Shown: positions 51,871 through 63,846, numbered from the stretch's first letter. The stretch: 64,000 bases of DNA from Atherix ibis (GCA_958298945.1 OY282606.1:42483920-42547919); one strand, 5' to 3'. Notes: generated from the sequence alone by a model not told the origin. Numbers and translations are program-made.

Positions 51871-52939
51871 AGTGTCGGTTTGTAAGAAATTATTTTATTA
51901 CTAGGACATAGGTAAAAGAAAGACTTGACTAATATCAAGAAATGTACCTCGACAATACTCTTTTCTTTGTAAACAAAATGTAATGGAAGTGAGCGTTTTT
52001 ATTATTTTTATTTTATGTTAAACTATTCTCTATTGAATATAGTGTTACCACAATGATAAGATAATTATAATTAATTAATAAAATGAACAAAAATTGAATG
52101 AACAATTCGAATTACCATTGAACTTGAACCTTTATCAGCATTATTCTTTTCTATTCAAAGAAATCTGTACTATTGATCGGTATCAGCTTATAGTCCGGAC
52201 AATATTACGGTTGAACGGCTCTTCAGAATAATTAGTGTTAGTGAATTCATTGGTTTCTTTGTTAATTTATTTTTTATAATACAAATAATATAACTATATC
52301 TGAAAAATATAAACTGTATAATTGTCAAATCAGTTTTGATCTCAAGTGCATTGAACATCAGCTGTTTTAGCAGGTAACAGTAATAACGAATGTAATTTTC
52401 GTGAATGTGTTGATAATGTTGCTGTGTAATAATTTTGGTAATTTTTCTTTGAATATAAATAATATTTTTAATAAATATAATATTTAATAGTTTTTTTGTT
52501 GTGTATAAACTCAGGGAGTTTTTGCGTAAGACTCTATTTTTGTATTTACCACATTCGGTTGCTTTTTATTTAAAATAGGGATGTTGTCTAAAAAACCATT
52601 TTAAAAATATGTGATTTGGAGTTTTTTTCAATATATTTTTGAATATTTTGCAAAAATTATTCCCTTATTATATTTACTGGTAATATATCAACAATACTAT
52701 TAACTATTGTAAATGAACTTCATCTTTAACATGGTGAGGATTTTGGTTGGTAGTAAATGTAAGATAAAACATAGCTCACTGGAATTCCTTAGTAAACCCT
52801 ATTCTTATTGAAAGTCGTAAACAACTTGTTTTACACTATCTTAACACATTCCACATTGATAGCATTTGTAAAAATCTTTGTTCTCCCGATTATCCCCATG
52901 ACAATATTTTAGAATAAATATCTTTTAACATCTACCCAG
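51871..52939. other. No recognised feature
   Basis: AT-rich. The distal part may belong to the LINE that starts below, but I cannot recognise it. Confidence 0.5.
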
Positions 52940-53519
52940 AAAGAAATTCATCGTGAATTTCTTCATTAATCTCTAAACTAGAATAGATCCATCCACAGTT
53001 TCTCTCGAATTCAAAAATTCTCTTTTGCATCCAGCGTAGCAACAGCAGTTATGGGAGGAGTTGAAGATATCTACATCAAAGACAAATGCAGATCCATTCT
53101 GAAACTATGTCTAGACTTAGATAGATTGGCTGATTCTACACTTATGTTCACAGACGCAGTTTCCAATGCTTACAGTATATAAATTTTTAGCGATATCCTT
53201 GCACTGTTGGAAGCCATTTGTGGCTTCTCAGGTGACCCCGATTCTCAATTGAATTCGGCACTAGTTGCTGAACGCTCAAAATGTTGAAGTTCGTTCTATT
53301 ACATATCATGCTGGTATTCTTTGCAATGAGCGGGCTGATCAACTAGCGGGGGAGGCTTTCCACCGTCATATCGTCACTCTTTTACCACATTTTTGATCAA
53401 ATGATATTTAATATTTTTAGCAAAGCGTTGACAAAAAGACTGTACCAATGATGGAAGATTGCACACATTGTCCAAATATCCGAAAAGTACTCAACAACAA
53501 TTCCGAAATTCAAATCAAG
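52940..53519 (+). mobile_element. Non-LTR retrotransposon remnant (RNase H region), left part
   Basis: Reads L-M-F-T-D-A near 53140, I-F-S-D-I-L-A-L-L-E-A-I near 53190 and H-A-G-I-L-C-N-E-R-A-D-Q-L-A-G-E-A near 53310. The last is the RNase H G-x-x-x-N-E-x-A-D motif of Jockey-like LINEs. Frames are broken. The element continues after the mariner inserted at 53522. Confidence 0.72.
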
Positions 53520-53521
53520 TA

Positions 53522-54587
53522 CCTGGTGTATAAGCTTAAATCCGCTGTTCGGTCATAGATGGCGTGAGTGAGTGTATTAAGCTACCATGGGCAAGCCATA
53601 CTTTTTCCATGAGTTTGACATCTGTCAACTTTAATTAGTGCACATTGTCAGCAATTTCGTTCAACAACATACATTTTTCCTTTGGTAATCATGTCTAGTT
53701 TTGTGCCAGAAAAAGAGCATATGCCGAAAGCTCTGCTTTTCTGCTTCAATTTGAAGAAATCGTCTTCCGAATCGCATCGAATGCTTATGGAGGCCTATGG
53801 TGACAGTGCTTTATCGGAAACAACGTGCCGAGATTGGTTTCGTCGGTTCAAACACGGCAATTTAGACTTGTGGGACAAGAAGCGTGAAAATCGGCCTAGG
53901 AAGGTTGAGGACCATCAATTGCAGGCTCTTTTGGATGAAGACAATACCAAATCGCATAAAATGCTCTCGGAGCAATTGGGTGTTACTCAACCAGCCATTT
54001 CCATGTGTCTGCGTGCCATGGGGAAGATTGAAAAGATCGGAAAATGGGTGCCACATGAATTGAACGATGGGCAGATGGAGCGACGGGAAAACACATGCAA
54101 AATCTTGTTCGCCAGACAAAAAAGAAAGTCATTACTGCATCGGATTGTGACAGGCGATGAAAAGTAGATATATTTCGACAATCCTAAACGCAATAAATAG
54201 TGGGTTGATCCCGGCCAACCATCAACATCTTCCCCAAGACCAAATCGCTTCGGAGGGAAGACGATGCTGTGTGTTTGGTGGGATCATCAGGGTATCGTCT
54301 ACTATGAGATGTTGAAACCTGGTGAAACTATTAATGCCCACCGCTACCACCAACAACTGATCAAATTGCACCGTGCTCTGCGTGAATTATCAACAAAGAC
54401 GGGTGGTTTGCCTCGAAAGAGAAGGAATTTTTTTGGCGTGGTATCCACAAATTACCCGAGAGATGGGAAAAATGTGTAGCTAGCGAGTTCAAATACTTTG
54501 AATAAATTTGTTTTTGCTTTCTATGAAAAAAACATGTGTTTTTTTTGCTTTCTATAAAAAACAGCGGATTTAAGCATATACACCAGG
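53522..54587 (+). mobile_element. Mauritiana-type mariner inserted in the LINE
   Basis: Flanked by TA at 53520-53521 and 54588-54589. Ends are CCTGGTGTATAAGCTTAAAT and, from the right, CCTGGTGTATATGCTTAAAT. It is 1066 bp, about 250 bp short of full length through a deletion near 54395. It interrupts a LINE whose sequence resumes immediately after. Confidence 0.93.
53691..54480 (+). pseudogene. Mauritiana-type transposase pseudogene
   Basis: The ATG at 53691 opens M-S-S-F-V-P-E-K-E-H-M. The frame holds D-W-F-R-R-F-K-H-G-N and W-V-P-H-E-L-N, and the first catalytic block R-I-V-T-G-D-E-K near 54150. A TAG then stands for the expected Trp (54165-54167), with a second stop near 54198. The same frame resumes with M-L-C-V-W-W-D-H-Q-G-I-V-Y-Y near 54264 and L-K-P-G-E-T-I-N. 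After H-R-A-L-R-E comes the deletion join L-S-T-K-T-G-G-L, and W-R-G-I-H-K-L-P-E-R-W-E follows. The second and third Asp are lost. Confidence 0.9.
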
Positions 54588-54589
54588 TA

Positions 54590-54900
54590 CACTTTTAATA
54601 ATTTGAATAAGGCATACCTCACTTATCCAAGATTTTCTCCTCAGTATCCAACGCCAGCCTTAATGATATTTCTGTGGTGTTCAACTTACTTATGTAGTTT
54701 GTAGACCTAACAACTTCTTGCCCAAGTCCTCTTTTGAACATTCCAACAAAAAAATTCTCCCTTAAAACATTGAATATGTTCTATAAAATTTAACAGTGTA
54801 TAATTGCTTCATCCAAATTATGGTTGACCAGTTTCATTATGGAAGCTTGAAATGCCAAACCACACCCAACATGTAGTCGCCAAATTGTCTCATGGCCGTG
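54590..54900 (+). mobile_element. Non-LTR retrotransposon remnant, right part
   Basis: Reads A-Y-L-T-Y-P-R-F-S-P-Q-Y-P-T-P-A, fitting the region downstream of RNase H in Jockey-type elements, where a G-H-T-x-L-T-H-like motif is expected. It continues the 52940-53519 fragment. Confidence 0.5.
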
Positions 54901-55899
54901 GTGCTACAAAGTGGTTTCTAGTTATTGTCTCAAAAACATTAAAATTAGATCTCTACTACTATAGTTTATTACATTATCATATTAAAAAAATATTGCCAAT
55001 AAAAAGAGTTATTTCGAGAATTATTGACTAATTAATAATTTCTTCCCATTGCCTTTATTTAATTTTTATTATTTCACATATAAAGTGATGCGGAATGCTT
55101 GTCCATAGTCTACGTATTTCCTGTGGCAAATAATATACTGAAAAGGCCAAATATACGAGTATGGTGAAAATTTAATATGAACGAGTATGCACGAATAAAT
55201 TCACAAATTACTTTGTTACCTTGTTCATTTTGCTAATAAGCTAGCTAAAAATACTTGTGGTGAAAAAATTAATACTCGTAGCAATGTTTATTTTACTATC
55301 CAACAATTTCACTTTTATTAGAACATATGCTTTTAGTAGGAATCTGCCTCATAAAGTGATTTTGGTAAATTAAATTCTTTATGAAGTCAGAAATATTTGA
55401 CGTTCTTGTGTACAGGTATACACATAAGTGGTTTATTGGAGGACATATCCTCCTGCGAATATTTTTATACATTTGAAAGGACCATCCATAAACTGTTCTA
55501 AATAAATGGTATTTCGGAATATACATGTATATGCATTTGTAAGCAATCTGACTATCATTTTTGTTGTTTATTTTTTCCAAAGTGAAGATAACATCATAGA
55601 GAAAAGTAAATGTTAAACGGTCTGTCACGTGATTCATTAAACAAATTGATCCTGTTGCCTCAAAGCTATGCCATATTGACATTTCACACTATAATAAAAA
55701 CACATAACATTCTTCAAATATCAGTATTTTCATGAGAATTAAAGCCCAGCAGGTATTTACGTACATTTTGATTGTATTCTTTTTTTATTTTTTATTTTAT
55801 TGATACCTACAACTCTTACAACAAACAGATTTTTATGAATGTGAATATAAGGCAGCCATGTGAAGGAAAACAGCCATCGATGTTACCTTTAGAACAGGA
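54901..55899. other. No recognised feature
   Basis: AT-rich. A 128-codon open frame on the minus strand (55296-55682) has no recognisable domain and no supporting context. Confidence 0.5.
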
Positions 55900-56350
55900 T
55901 AATTATATTTTACAATTTTTAAAAAAACTTGCGGCTATCGTCGTTTTAAACATCGATGATTCTATAAGGGAAGGGTGGGAGTGAACAGTTCTCTTCCTAA
56001 AGGATTAGGATGGTAGGAAAAAAGCGAGTGAAATTATTTATAGCGGGAGATACACAGTTCACGAACAAATGGAACATTTAGATCACGAAGGATTCGAGAT
56101 TGTAGGGTTTGAATTGGAAGGGAATTGCAATCCTTAGTCGACCTCAGTATCGTATTATTTAGTAATAGTTGGCTTTTTATTGTCAGTTTTGACCTACAAT
56201 ACTATCTAGTAGTCGTAGTAATTGTTTGTGTCATCCGTTAAGTCCACTTCTTTTAGTTTTCGTGTGATAGTTCCAGGTTTACCGTTTGTCGAATATGAGT
56301 TCAAGGTAACGCAGTATCATTTTTTGTGGAATACTACTACCGTCTAGGGT
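55900..56350. repeat. Unclassified dispersed repeat, copy 3
   Basis: Resembles 43000-43340 (ATCGATGATTCTATAAGGGA and following), at low similarity. A short open frame ending at 55984 encodes P-L-E-Q-D-N-Y-I-L-Q-F-L-K-K-L-A-A-I, which I do not recognise. Confidence 0.4.
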
Positions 56351-57699
56351 TATATCAGGGTGGTTGTATTCGTAGCCAATTTCATATGCCAGAAAGTTGT
56401 TTTTTTAAAAAAAAAATTCCAATCTTGAATTTGCACGTAAAAAAAAGTCCAGAAAACGTAATAAAGAATTCAATAGTAAAAGAAATGTCTACAATAACTT
56501 TTATATGACTCTATATAGTGTCTTTTTAAAAAAAAATTTAGTACTTATTTATACAGTAAATTGAATAAATATATTATCCTTAACCTACTTAGCTATGCTG
56601 GAACTATATAAAATCATAAACTCGTATTAAGAAAAAGTAGAGTTAATATGCAATAAATTTGTTAACTTTTTAAAAATAGTATGTATAAATGTTTTGATCG
56701 GCAAAATCAAAATACACACATACATTCGAAACGATTTTCAGGAAAATAGAAAAGGTTTTATGTCAGTTTAATAAATATTGGAGAAATATATAAATTATAT
56801 TTTTACAATCGAATTTCATTTCCGAGATTTGAGAAGAATTTCATTTTCGATTGACATCGATATTCAACGGGCGTTTCTTTTAGTGTATATGGTATACAAG
56901 TGTAAATATTTTATTTATGTATACCAATATTCCAAAATATCGTATTACCAATATAGAAACTCGTATATTTTGAGAAAAACTTAATTTATTCTTGAAATAA
57001 AATGGTACTCATTTTGAAAGGAAATCTTTTTTATCCTAAACGAATTTTTATTTATGCCAGTAAATATAAAACGAAATCCATTAAAAATCTTATTTCTGTA
57101 CTTCATACTATATACGAGTATGATTAAATTATCAGATTCAAGTAGGTAAATTGATTGTATTTAAGAAATTTCGGAAACAATTTTTTAAGGTAATTATTTG
57201 TGAATTAATTTGAGATTATCTACCAATTCCGCAAAAGTTATTTAAAAAAATCTGCACAAATTCAAAGCAGATAATATTTATCTTTTCGAGCAGGATTCTT
57301 ACTTGTTTAAAGTATTATTCCTTGAAATGCTCTATTTATTTGATTTTTAAATTTTTCAAAAAAACACTAATATGTATACTCGTATATATGATGTATTTAA
57401 AGACTCTTAATACCAACAAAGTGTTGTCAACCCTAAATTAGAAATTTAAAAATGTATATTATGATCCCTGGTAATAAAGCACTTTTATATGGTCACTTAA
57501 AAATAAATTAAAGAAAATATATTATTAATTTATAAAAGATATCCGTTCCTCTATTATCTATTATAATTACAAATAATTATCATCAAACTTTATAATAAAT
57601 TTTTTTTATTAGTTTGTATGTACGAGTTGTGGCTGATTGTTTTTGGTTTACTATTTGGTTGCAATAATTTTATTTTATAATAGTTTGATTGTTTGTATG
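56351..57699. other. No recognised feature
   Basis: AT-rich. Nothing recognised. Confidence 0.55.
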
Positions 57700-58340
57700 T
57701 ATTGTCCCTTACACATGAGGCACGAACCATTTTTATAGTAATACGACCATAAAGCTATTTAGCGACTGTAAGTGTGCGGTATCTGTTTCCTCAACGAGGC
57801 TAGTGTAATTTTATTAGAATTTCATGCGCTCCATTTATCTGACATAGTTAGCAGACATGCGCTCCATTTATCTGAGATAGTTAGCAGAACAAGATTGGCA
57901 GCTAAAACATATGTGGTTCCAAAAGTTATGGATGAGAGCAGAATGCCCTATCCTAAATTTTGAGTAGTTTTTGTACCGAGGCAGATGTGAGTGGATAGTT
58001 GGTATTTAGCCAATGAGATTCTAAAAATAGGTCTTGCTATTAGTACAGTCTGTAAGCCTACATATGACTGATGATGTTGTTTGCCATTCTGTTAATAGTC
58101 GAGCTATATTATTGTATAAATAGTTATGAACACAGAACGCCGGAGAGTTTCTCCAGCCAGTTGATAATTTTCCATAATTCCGACATACTCCGGTACCTAA
58201 TGTAACTCGACACTCCTATTGTTGAGTTGGCTATGTCGAATCTCATTGAGTACAGGATCACTCAACGAGGCCGCTAATAGCGTTGAGTGCGGTTTGGTTG
58301 TCAGTAAAGATGATAATATTGCGCCCATTGATTAATCACA
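57700..58340 (-). mobile_element. LINE RNase H fragment
   Basis: The minus strand near 58320-58270 reads I-N-G-R-N-I-I-I-F-T-D-N-Q-T-A-L-N-A-I-S-G-L, the central RNase H motif of non-LTR retrotransposons. The rest is fragmented. A 33-bp unit at 57823-57855 is tandemly repeated at 57856-57888. Confidence 0.65.
57823..57888 (+). repeat. 33-bp tandem duplication
   Basis: Two units starting CATGCGCTCCATTTATCTGA differ at one base. Confidence 0.95.
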
Positions 58341-58344
58341 TTTT

Positions 58345-59105
58345 TTTTTAATTTTTTATATATCAATATTCCCTTCAAAGTAGTTCTCTTGAGGAGCTAT
58401 ACATCGGAGGAGGTATTGTTTCCATTCTTCTGGAGTCGCCTTCAGCTGCTTGGCCACATTGATTTTGATGTTATCGACAGAACTAAGATAGTATTTTTTG
58501 ATCTAAGAGAACCACGGAAACCCCTTTTTTCGACAAAAACTTGTTTATTGAGATAACTGTGTGACAAGAGCGCATCGCCTTGGTAGAGCATCCAAGTACC
58601 TGCAATATCCGATTTTAAGGGTTTCTTTATAAAAAATTAATTAGCAATTTATTCTCGAACGTTTTTTGCGAATGGTTGCACTGTCCAAAAGCTAAAATAC
58701 ATGGAGTTAATTTTGGATTTGAGCTTTGAGCTTTTTTCGTTTGACGAGATTCTCATTTTAACGTTTTGTTTTAGATCATATTCAAAAATTCTATGATTCA
58801 TCACCAGCTGACGTTCTAACCTCACAATTCACTCGTTCCATATTTTCATTAGTTTTCGATGTTGAAGGTCTCCCTTAGTTTTTTTCATAGGCTCGTTGAA
58901 ATCGAGCCTATGAAAAACATAAATAATGTTTTTCATAGGCTCGTTGAAATCTTTGCTCTAAATTTCGCTGTCCCATTTGTCAAAAACGAACTACAAAAGC
59001 TCAACTTTACTTATCATGTCATGCTCTATAAGGTCGCCTAATTACCTAAACAGTTTGAAACTTTTACTGCACGTCTGGAAGGTACTAATGTAAAGCCTAT
59101 ATAGA
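58345..59105 (-). mobile_element. Decayed irritans-type mariner
   Basis: The minus-strand C-terminus reads S-V-D-N-I-K-I-N-V-A-K-Q-L-K-A-T-P and E-N-Y-F-E-G-N-I-D-I followed by a stop near 58360. An N-terminal piece near 58870-58820 reads R-P-S-T-S-K-T-N-E-N-M-E-R-V. The leader (ATGATAAGTAAAGTTGAGCT) is near 59015. The catalytic core is mostly gone. A three-copy foldback lies at 58881-58951. Confidence 0.62.
58881..58951. repeat. Foldback plus direct repeat
   Basis: A 23-base word (starting TTTTTCATAGGCTCGTTGAA) at 58881-58903 is repeated at 58929-58951. Between them, 58903-58918 is the inverted copy of its first 16 bases. Confidence 0.92.
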
Positions 59106-60849
59106 GTGGAAGTGTGCAGAAACCGCACCTCCTACATTAATATATACTTTTATATCAAATAATTATTACAGTGATGTTTTTTTTCTTTTTTTGGAATTGA
59201 AAGCGTCAAATTTAGTTATATTTACTGAATGTCGAATATTCTAGATATTGCACTATCAAATATAAGCAATCTTTCTGGAAAATTATGTCTACCATAATAC
59301 CCGTTTACTAATATTCACAAATATATATTGAAGTTTATTGATATTGACTAAATTATATTTATTTTCTGAGATTTTCAAAATAATCCAAATTATTATAAGA
59401 TTTTTATTCAACTAGCAGATTAATGATTGTAATCGAAAAATTTATCTATTGTTATAATTTTTTATTTTAATACCAAGTAAATTTAATTTGTTATAAATTC
59501 TTAGGATTTTAAATTTCAAATAAAGTCATTTCTTAGAATTATGATAAATGTTCAAGTTGATAGAGATTATATTTTTCATGAAATGCTAATAAAAATAAAT
59601 CAAGATCCTTTTGGACAATAATTGTCTTTGTTGAAATCGTGGATTTGTCTGTCTTCTACATTTCAATTACAGAAAATACAAATATCATGATATATCCTAT
59701 ATTTGAATGACTTTTTTCTAAGAAAAATTTAAGTATTCTTACAAATAAAATAAAATAATTTTTTTAAAAGATTATCTCTTGAATCTACGTAAGACACTTC
59801 GGGAACGAAGAATATTATTCTTTTTTATCTTATAGAAATGTGACTGACTACATAGTGAAAATCAATAATTTCAAACAAACGAAAATAATATTAATTCAGA
59901 GGCTTTACTTAAGTTATATATATTTGAAAATAAATTCCTTCTGGGATGTATATTCACCGACGGGTATATTTCAATACAGGACCATTAACTGCCTTCTCTC
60001 TTCTGTTATTACTCATAGCCGATTGTCTTTTCTAATGGAATAATTCAGTAGATTTGTATAAAAAAGGAAATTTTTTATATAATAATGTTGATCTACTTCA
60101 AGTTCTTATTATATTACAAAAGTTTTATGTTTCCGAATTTAGTAGTACTTCGATGATATACTCATAAATGTTAGTGGCTTCTCCAACTATTACGAGTATG
60201 TATTTTCACTTCCACGGTATGAACACGAATATATGCTTTTTGTTATATGTTTTTTTGCATTTCATTATAAACATAATAATACTAGAAATAGTATTTCTAG
60301 GAAAAGGAGAATGTATTTGTAGATAACGTCTATTTTTAAATATTTCAAACTTTCTGAAGTTGAAAAGTTATTCATCGGCTGTATTACTTTAATACGAAAA
60401 CTTTTTCATTCTATTTTTATAAAAAAAAATGAACGCAAAAACAAAAATTATAAATGAGATTGAATAAAAATATAAAATTTTATACAAAAAGCTACTAAAT
60501 TTCATAAATATAAAATTACGTTTTTCTATATTTTCTCTTACTGCATTTTCATTGTTATTATTTATATTTCCAGTTACGAATTTTAAAAATTCACATAACT
60601 TTATATTTCTAATTTTTTTTTAATTATTTTATTTATGAAAAATTATCATAATCTATAAAAATTAAATGTTAAAAAAATAGTATTTCATTCAACCATAACC
60701 TATAAAATTCAGATTTATTTAATTTGTTCTGTGTTTATCGAAGTTATACTTTTGTGTTCTTTAAGGAATTTATTTTCAAATACTTTTCAGTTTTCCATAT
60801 TTTTGGATATAGCTAAGAATCCTTCCTATTCCATACTTCCTTATAATCT
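59106..60849. other. No recognised feature
   Basis: AT-rich. Nothing recognised. Confidence 0.55.
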
Positions 60850-61640
60850 AATTCAACCTCTCAGAGCGATATTTTTAGATGATTGAAAATGTCGAACATT
60901 CTAAGATATCGCCTATTCGAGCAGGTATTCATCAAGGTAGTTTCAACGATATTTCAACTAATAATAAAAACCTAATAGAAATATATGCTGACGACACTGC
61001 CATCCTAGCTCGTCATCAAAGTTCTATCATAGCAACCACCATCCTCAAACCAATGTTTACTCTCTTCAAAAAAATGGTTCATGTTACTTTCACTCCTCGT
61101 CAAGAAACATCTACTTCTATAATCTTGAACGGCAGCATTATTCGACTAAAAGACGAAGTCTATTATCTAGGACTCAAGTTTGACAAACGATTAACATGTA
61201 ACGCATATACAAAACGCAAAAGAACTTAATTTAACAGACAATACAAGCAGCTTCTAACATACGATTCTTTGACGCTAGATCAAAGCTAGCAATCGACTAT
61301 ACAGTACTGTAGCTAATCTGGATGACCGGACTTGGACTCTGGGGTCCAATCTGGACGAAGCCTTCCAACTCCCTCAGAATCCAATCATTACAACCTAGAA
61401 TCCTATGTAAAATCGCCAATGCCTCATATTGTGTACGTAATATTGTTATCCATCGTGATCGAAATGTTCTTTTTTACATGAACTGGACATAACCCGTTAT
61501 AAAACATTTTATTCCCGTCTAAGTAACCATCATAATCCTCTTGTAAAAGAACTATTCTTAACTACCCTCCCAATGAATACCCGACAACCTGTTAAAAGGT
61601 AATAGCCTCGTGGACCTTTTAACTTCTTAAAATAATCAGG
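60850..61640 (+). mobile_element. Jockey-like LINE reverse-transcriptase fragment
   Basis: Contains P-I-R-A-G-I-H-Q-G-S near 60910. A deletion follows, removing the usual L-G-P-L-L-Y segment. Then come I-Y-A-D-D-T-A-I-L-A-R-H-Q (catalytic Y-A-D-D) near 60985, V-H-V-T-F-T and L-G-L-K-F-D-K-R-L-T near 61170. After frame changes, weaker thumb-region remains (R-I-L-C-K-I-A-N-A and V-I-H-R-D) lie near 61400-61460. No 5' or 3' end is visible; dead. Confidence 0.82.
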
Positions 61641-61933
61641 ATAGGCAGGAAAACATCGATGGGTGTTTACACCTTCATCATACATTCCCGTCAATGTGTC
61701 CCTGTTATGAAAAAGTTAGAGATAATTTCAAATAAATTTTCTCAAACGCACATATTGCCAAAAGTAAATTAAAAGATTTCATTTTATGAAATATTGTACA
61801 AATATTTATAAATTCAAGAAAATTTTTTTTTATTATAAATTTAATATTTAATGGACTCTTTCACTTGAGAATACAAAATGTTTACCGATCTCAATATGAC
61901 TGTAAATAAAAACTGTATAGTTTTTTTTATATA

Positions 61934-63235
61934 CGAGGATCGTTCAATAAGTCCTTAGAAAATCCCAGAAATTGCACTCGTAGTGTCGGTCACGATTTTT
62001 TTTTGTAAGTACCATTATCGACAGGAAAGCTGTCAAAATTTCAGCTCGATCCATAGCGTATGTCAATTTCTATAGTCGATTAAAGTATTTAATTTACGAC
62101 ATTTATTTGTGCATAACAATGGAAAAAAGCGAGTTAAGGGCTGTCATCAAACAACTCCATTTGAAAGGCTTAAGCCCGAAAGAAATCAAAGCCGAGTTGG
62201 GTGCAGTTCATGGCACATCTGCACCTGTGTTGCGACGGTTTACAATTGGGTGAATGAATTTAAACGTGGCCGTTCATGCACAAAAGATGAACATCGTTCA
62301 GGACGCCCAGTTGAGGTGTCTACTCCTGAAATCATCGACAAAATCCACGATCTGATTTTGAACGATCGGCGAATTAAAGTGCGCGAATTAGTTGAGGCCA
62401 CGGGCATATCACAAGGTACAGTCGCTTCAATTTTGCATGAAAAATTGTCTGTGAAAAAAATTTCGGCAAGATGGGTGCCGCGTTTGCTCTCAGAGGAGAA
62501 TAAGCGCAATCGTGCAGTGGACTCTGAGGCTATGTTGGCACTCTTTCATCGCAATCCTGCCGAATTCCTTCATCGATATGTCACTTTGGACGAAACCTGG
62601 ATACAATACTACACTCCAGAAACGAAGAGACAGTCATCACAGTGGATTTTCAAGGGTGAACGGGCTCCGAAGAAGGCAAAAACTGTGCCATCGGCCGGCA
62701 AGGTGATGACCACGGTCTCTTGGGATTCGCAGGGCATCATTTTTATCGACTACTTGGGAAAAGCAAAAACAATAACAGGAGCGTATTACGCGTCGTTATT
62801 GCAACGGTTGAGCGAGGAAATCAAAGAGAAACGCACCCATCTGAAGAAGAAAAAATCCTCTTGCATCAGGACAATGCGCGTGTACACACCTGCGCTGTTT
62901 CCATGGCCAAAATTGTGGAATTGAGAATGGAATTGTTGCAGCATCCCGCTTATTCACCAGATTTGGCCTCGAGTGACTATTTTCTATTCCCCAATCTGAA
63001 GAAATGGCTTGGCGGACGACGGTTCACTTCCAACGAGGACGTCATTGCTCAAACGGATGAGTATTTTGCAGAACTTCCGAAATCCTATTTTTTGGACGGG
63101 ATAAAAATTTTGGAAAAACGGTTGGAAAAATGTAACATATAGAACTAAAAGGAGATTATGTTGAAAAATAAATTTTTTTTTTAAAAAAGACAGTTTTTTT
63201 CCATCTTTTTCTAAGGACTTATTGAACGACCCTCG
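61934..63235 (+). mobile_element. Mellifera-like mariner copy D, full length
   Basis: TA at 61932-61933 and 63236-63237, ends CGAGGATCGTTCAATAAGTC and (from right) CGAGGGTCGTTCAATAAGTC. At 1302 bp it is the only copy in the window with both ends, both TA flanks and no large insertion or deletion. Confidence 0.95.
62119..63142 (+). pseudogene. Mellifera-like transposase (copy D), frameshifted
   Basis: The ATG at 62119 opens M-E-K-S-E-L-R-A-V-I-K. A 1-base deletion at about 62229 and another in an A-run at about 62850 shift the frame. Between them an open frame covers the second helix-turn-helix, W-V-P-R-L-L and T-L-D-E-T-W-I-Q (first Asp). H-Q-D-N-A-R-V-H (second Asp) and L-A-S-S-D-Y-F-L-F (third Asp) lie in the last frame, and the tail runs to 63142. 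Two single-base losses separate it from a continuous frame. Confidence 0.92.
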
Positions 63236-63397
63236 TATAAACCAATGATGCATTTTTCGTAAAAAAATTTAGAAAAATGGATAGGAAATTAAAAAATGCT
63301 AGAGAAATTTGGTTATGAAAATTGATGTGTTAAACTAGCCGACCATAATAAATCAGTTCTTGAATGGTGCTGGAATATTTACAGAATTGTTTTATAC

Positions 63398-63846
63398 TGT
63401 TAGGACATAATATCTGGTGTGTTCTAGAACATTCTAGAAGATAATCTCTGGTGTGTTCTAGAACATTCCAGAGAGTTCCAAAGTATTACAGAAAGTTCGA
63501 TTATGGAGTATTCTAGACGCACGCCGGAACAAAATAAATACGAGCGCTGCTCGCCAGCGAGCGATTTTAGCCTGAATAGCGGGTTGGAAACAACTGGTTG
63601 AAGTCGGGTATTAATAGAGCGAAAGTTGAATAAAGTCAGAAAGTTTAAAAGAGAAACGTTATTTATGTGATGGGTGCGAGAAGTAGAAATACAGCGAGAA
63701 GATTCAATTAGGATTCGAGCAGTGGCCTAAGCAAACAAACACTTGTAATTTATTTGTGAAACTATAATTTAGCTAAATAAAGAAAATGCAAAGTAAACAA
63801 ATACAGTCTTTTACTCTATCCATTAAATCTGCGTAAGATCGTAGCA
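63398..63846 (+). repeat. Solo LTR with heat-shock-element-like arrays
   Basis: 449 bp from TGTTAGGACA to GATCGTAGCA, flanked by ATAC at 63394-63397 and 63847-63850 (a 4-bp duplication as made by Ty3/gypsy-type integrases). Ends form a TGTTACGA-type inverted pair shared with the LTR at 23659. Inside are repeated TTCnnGAAnnTTC motifs, an A/T box AAATAAATA near 63532 followed by CGAGCGCTGCTCGCC, and AATAAA at 63776-63781. No internal retrotransposon sequence is present. Confidence 0.75.
63421..63479 (+). promoter_or_regulatory. Two heat-shock-element-like clusters
   Basis: 63421-63440 reads GTTCTAGAACATTCTAGAAG: four perfect alternating nTTCn/nGAAn units, the consensus binding site of heat shock factor. 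63455-63479 is a second cluster (GTTCTAGAACATTCCAGAGA, then GTTCC). Both sit about 55-110 bases upstream of the A/T box. The two clusters lie in a directly repeated segment (CTGGTGTGTTCTAGAACATT). Binding is inferred from motif only. Confidence 0.7.

Noticed and set aside
55296..55682. 128-codon minus-strand open frame
   Set aside because: No recognisable domain, AT-biased codons, no splice or transposon context; chance frames of this length occur in long windows.
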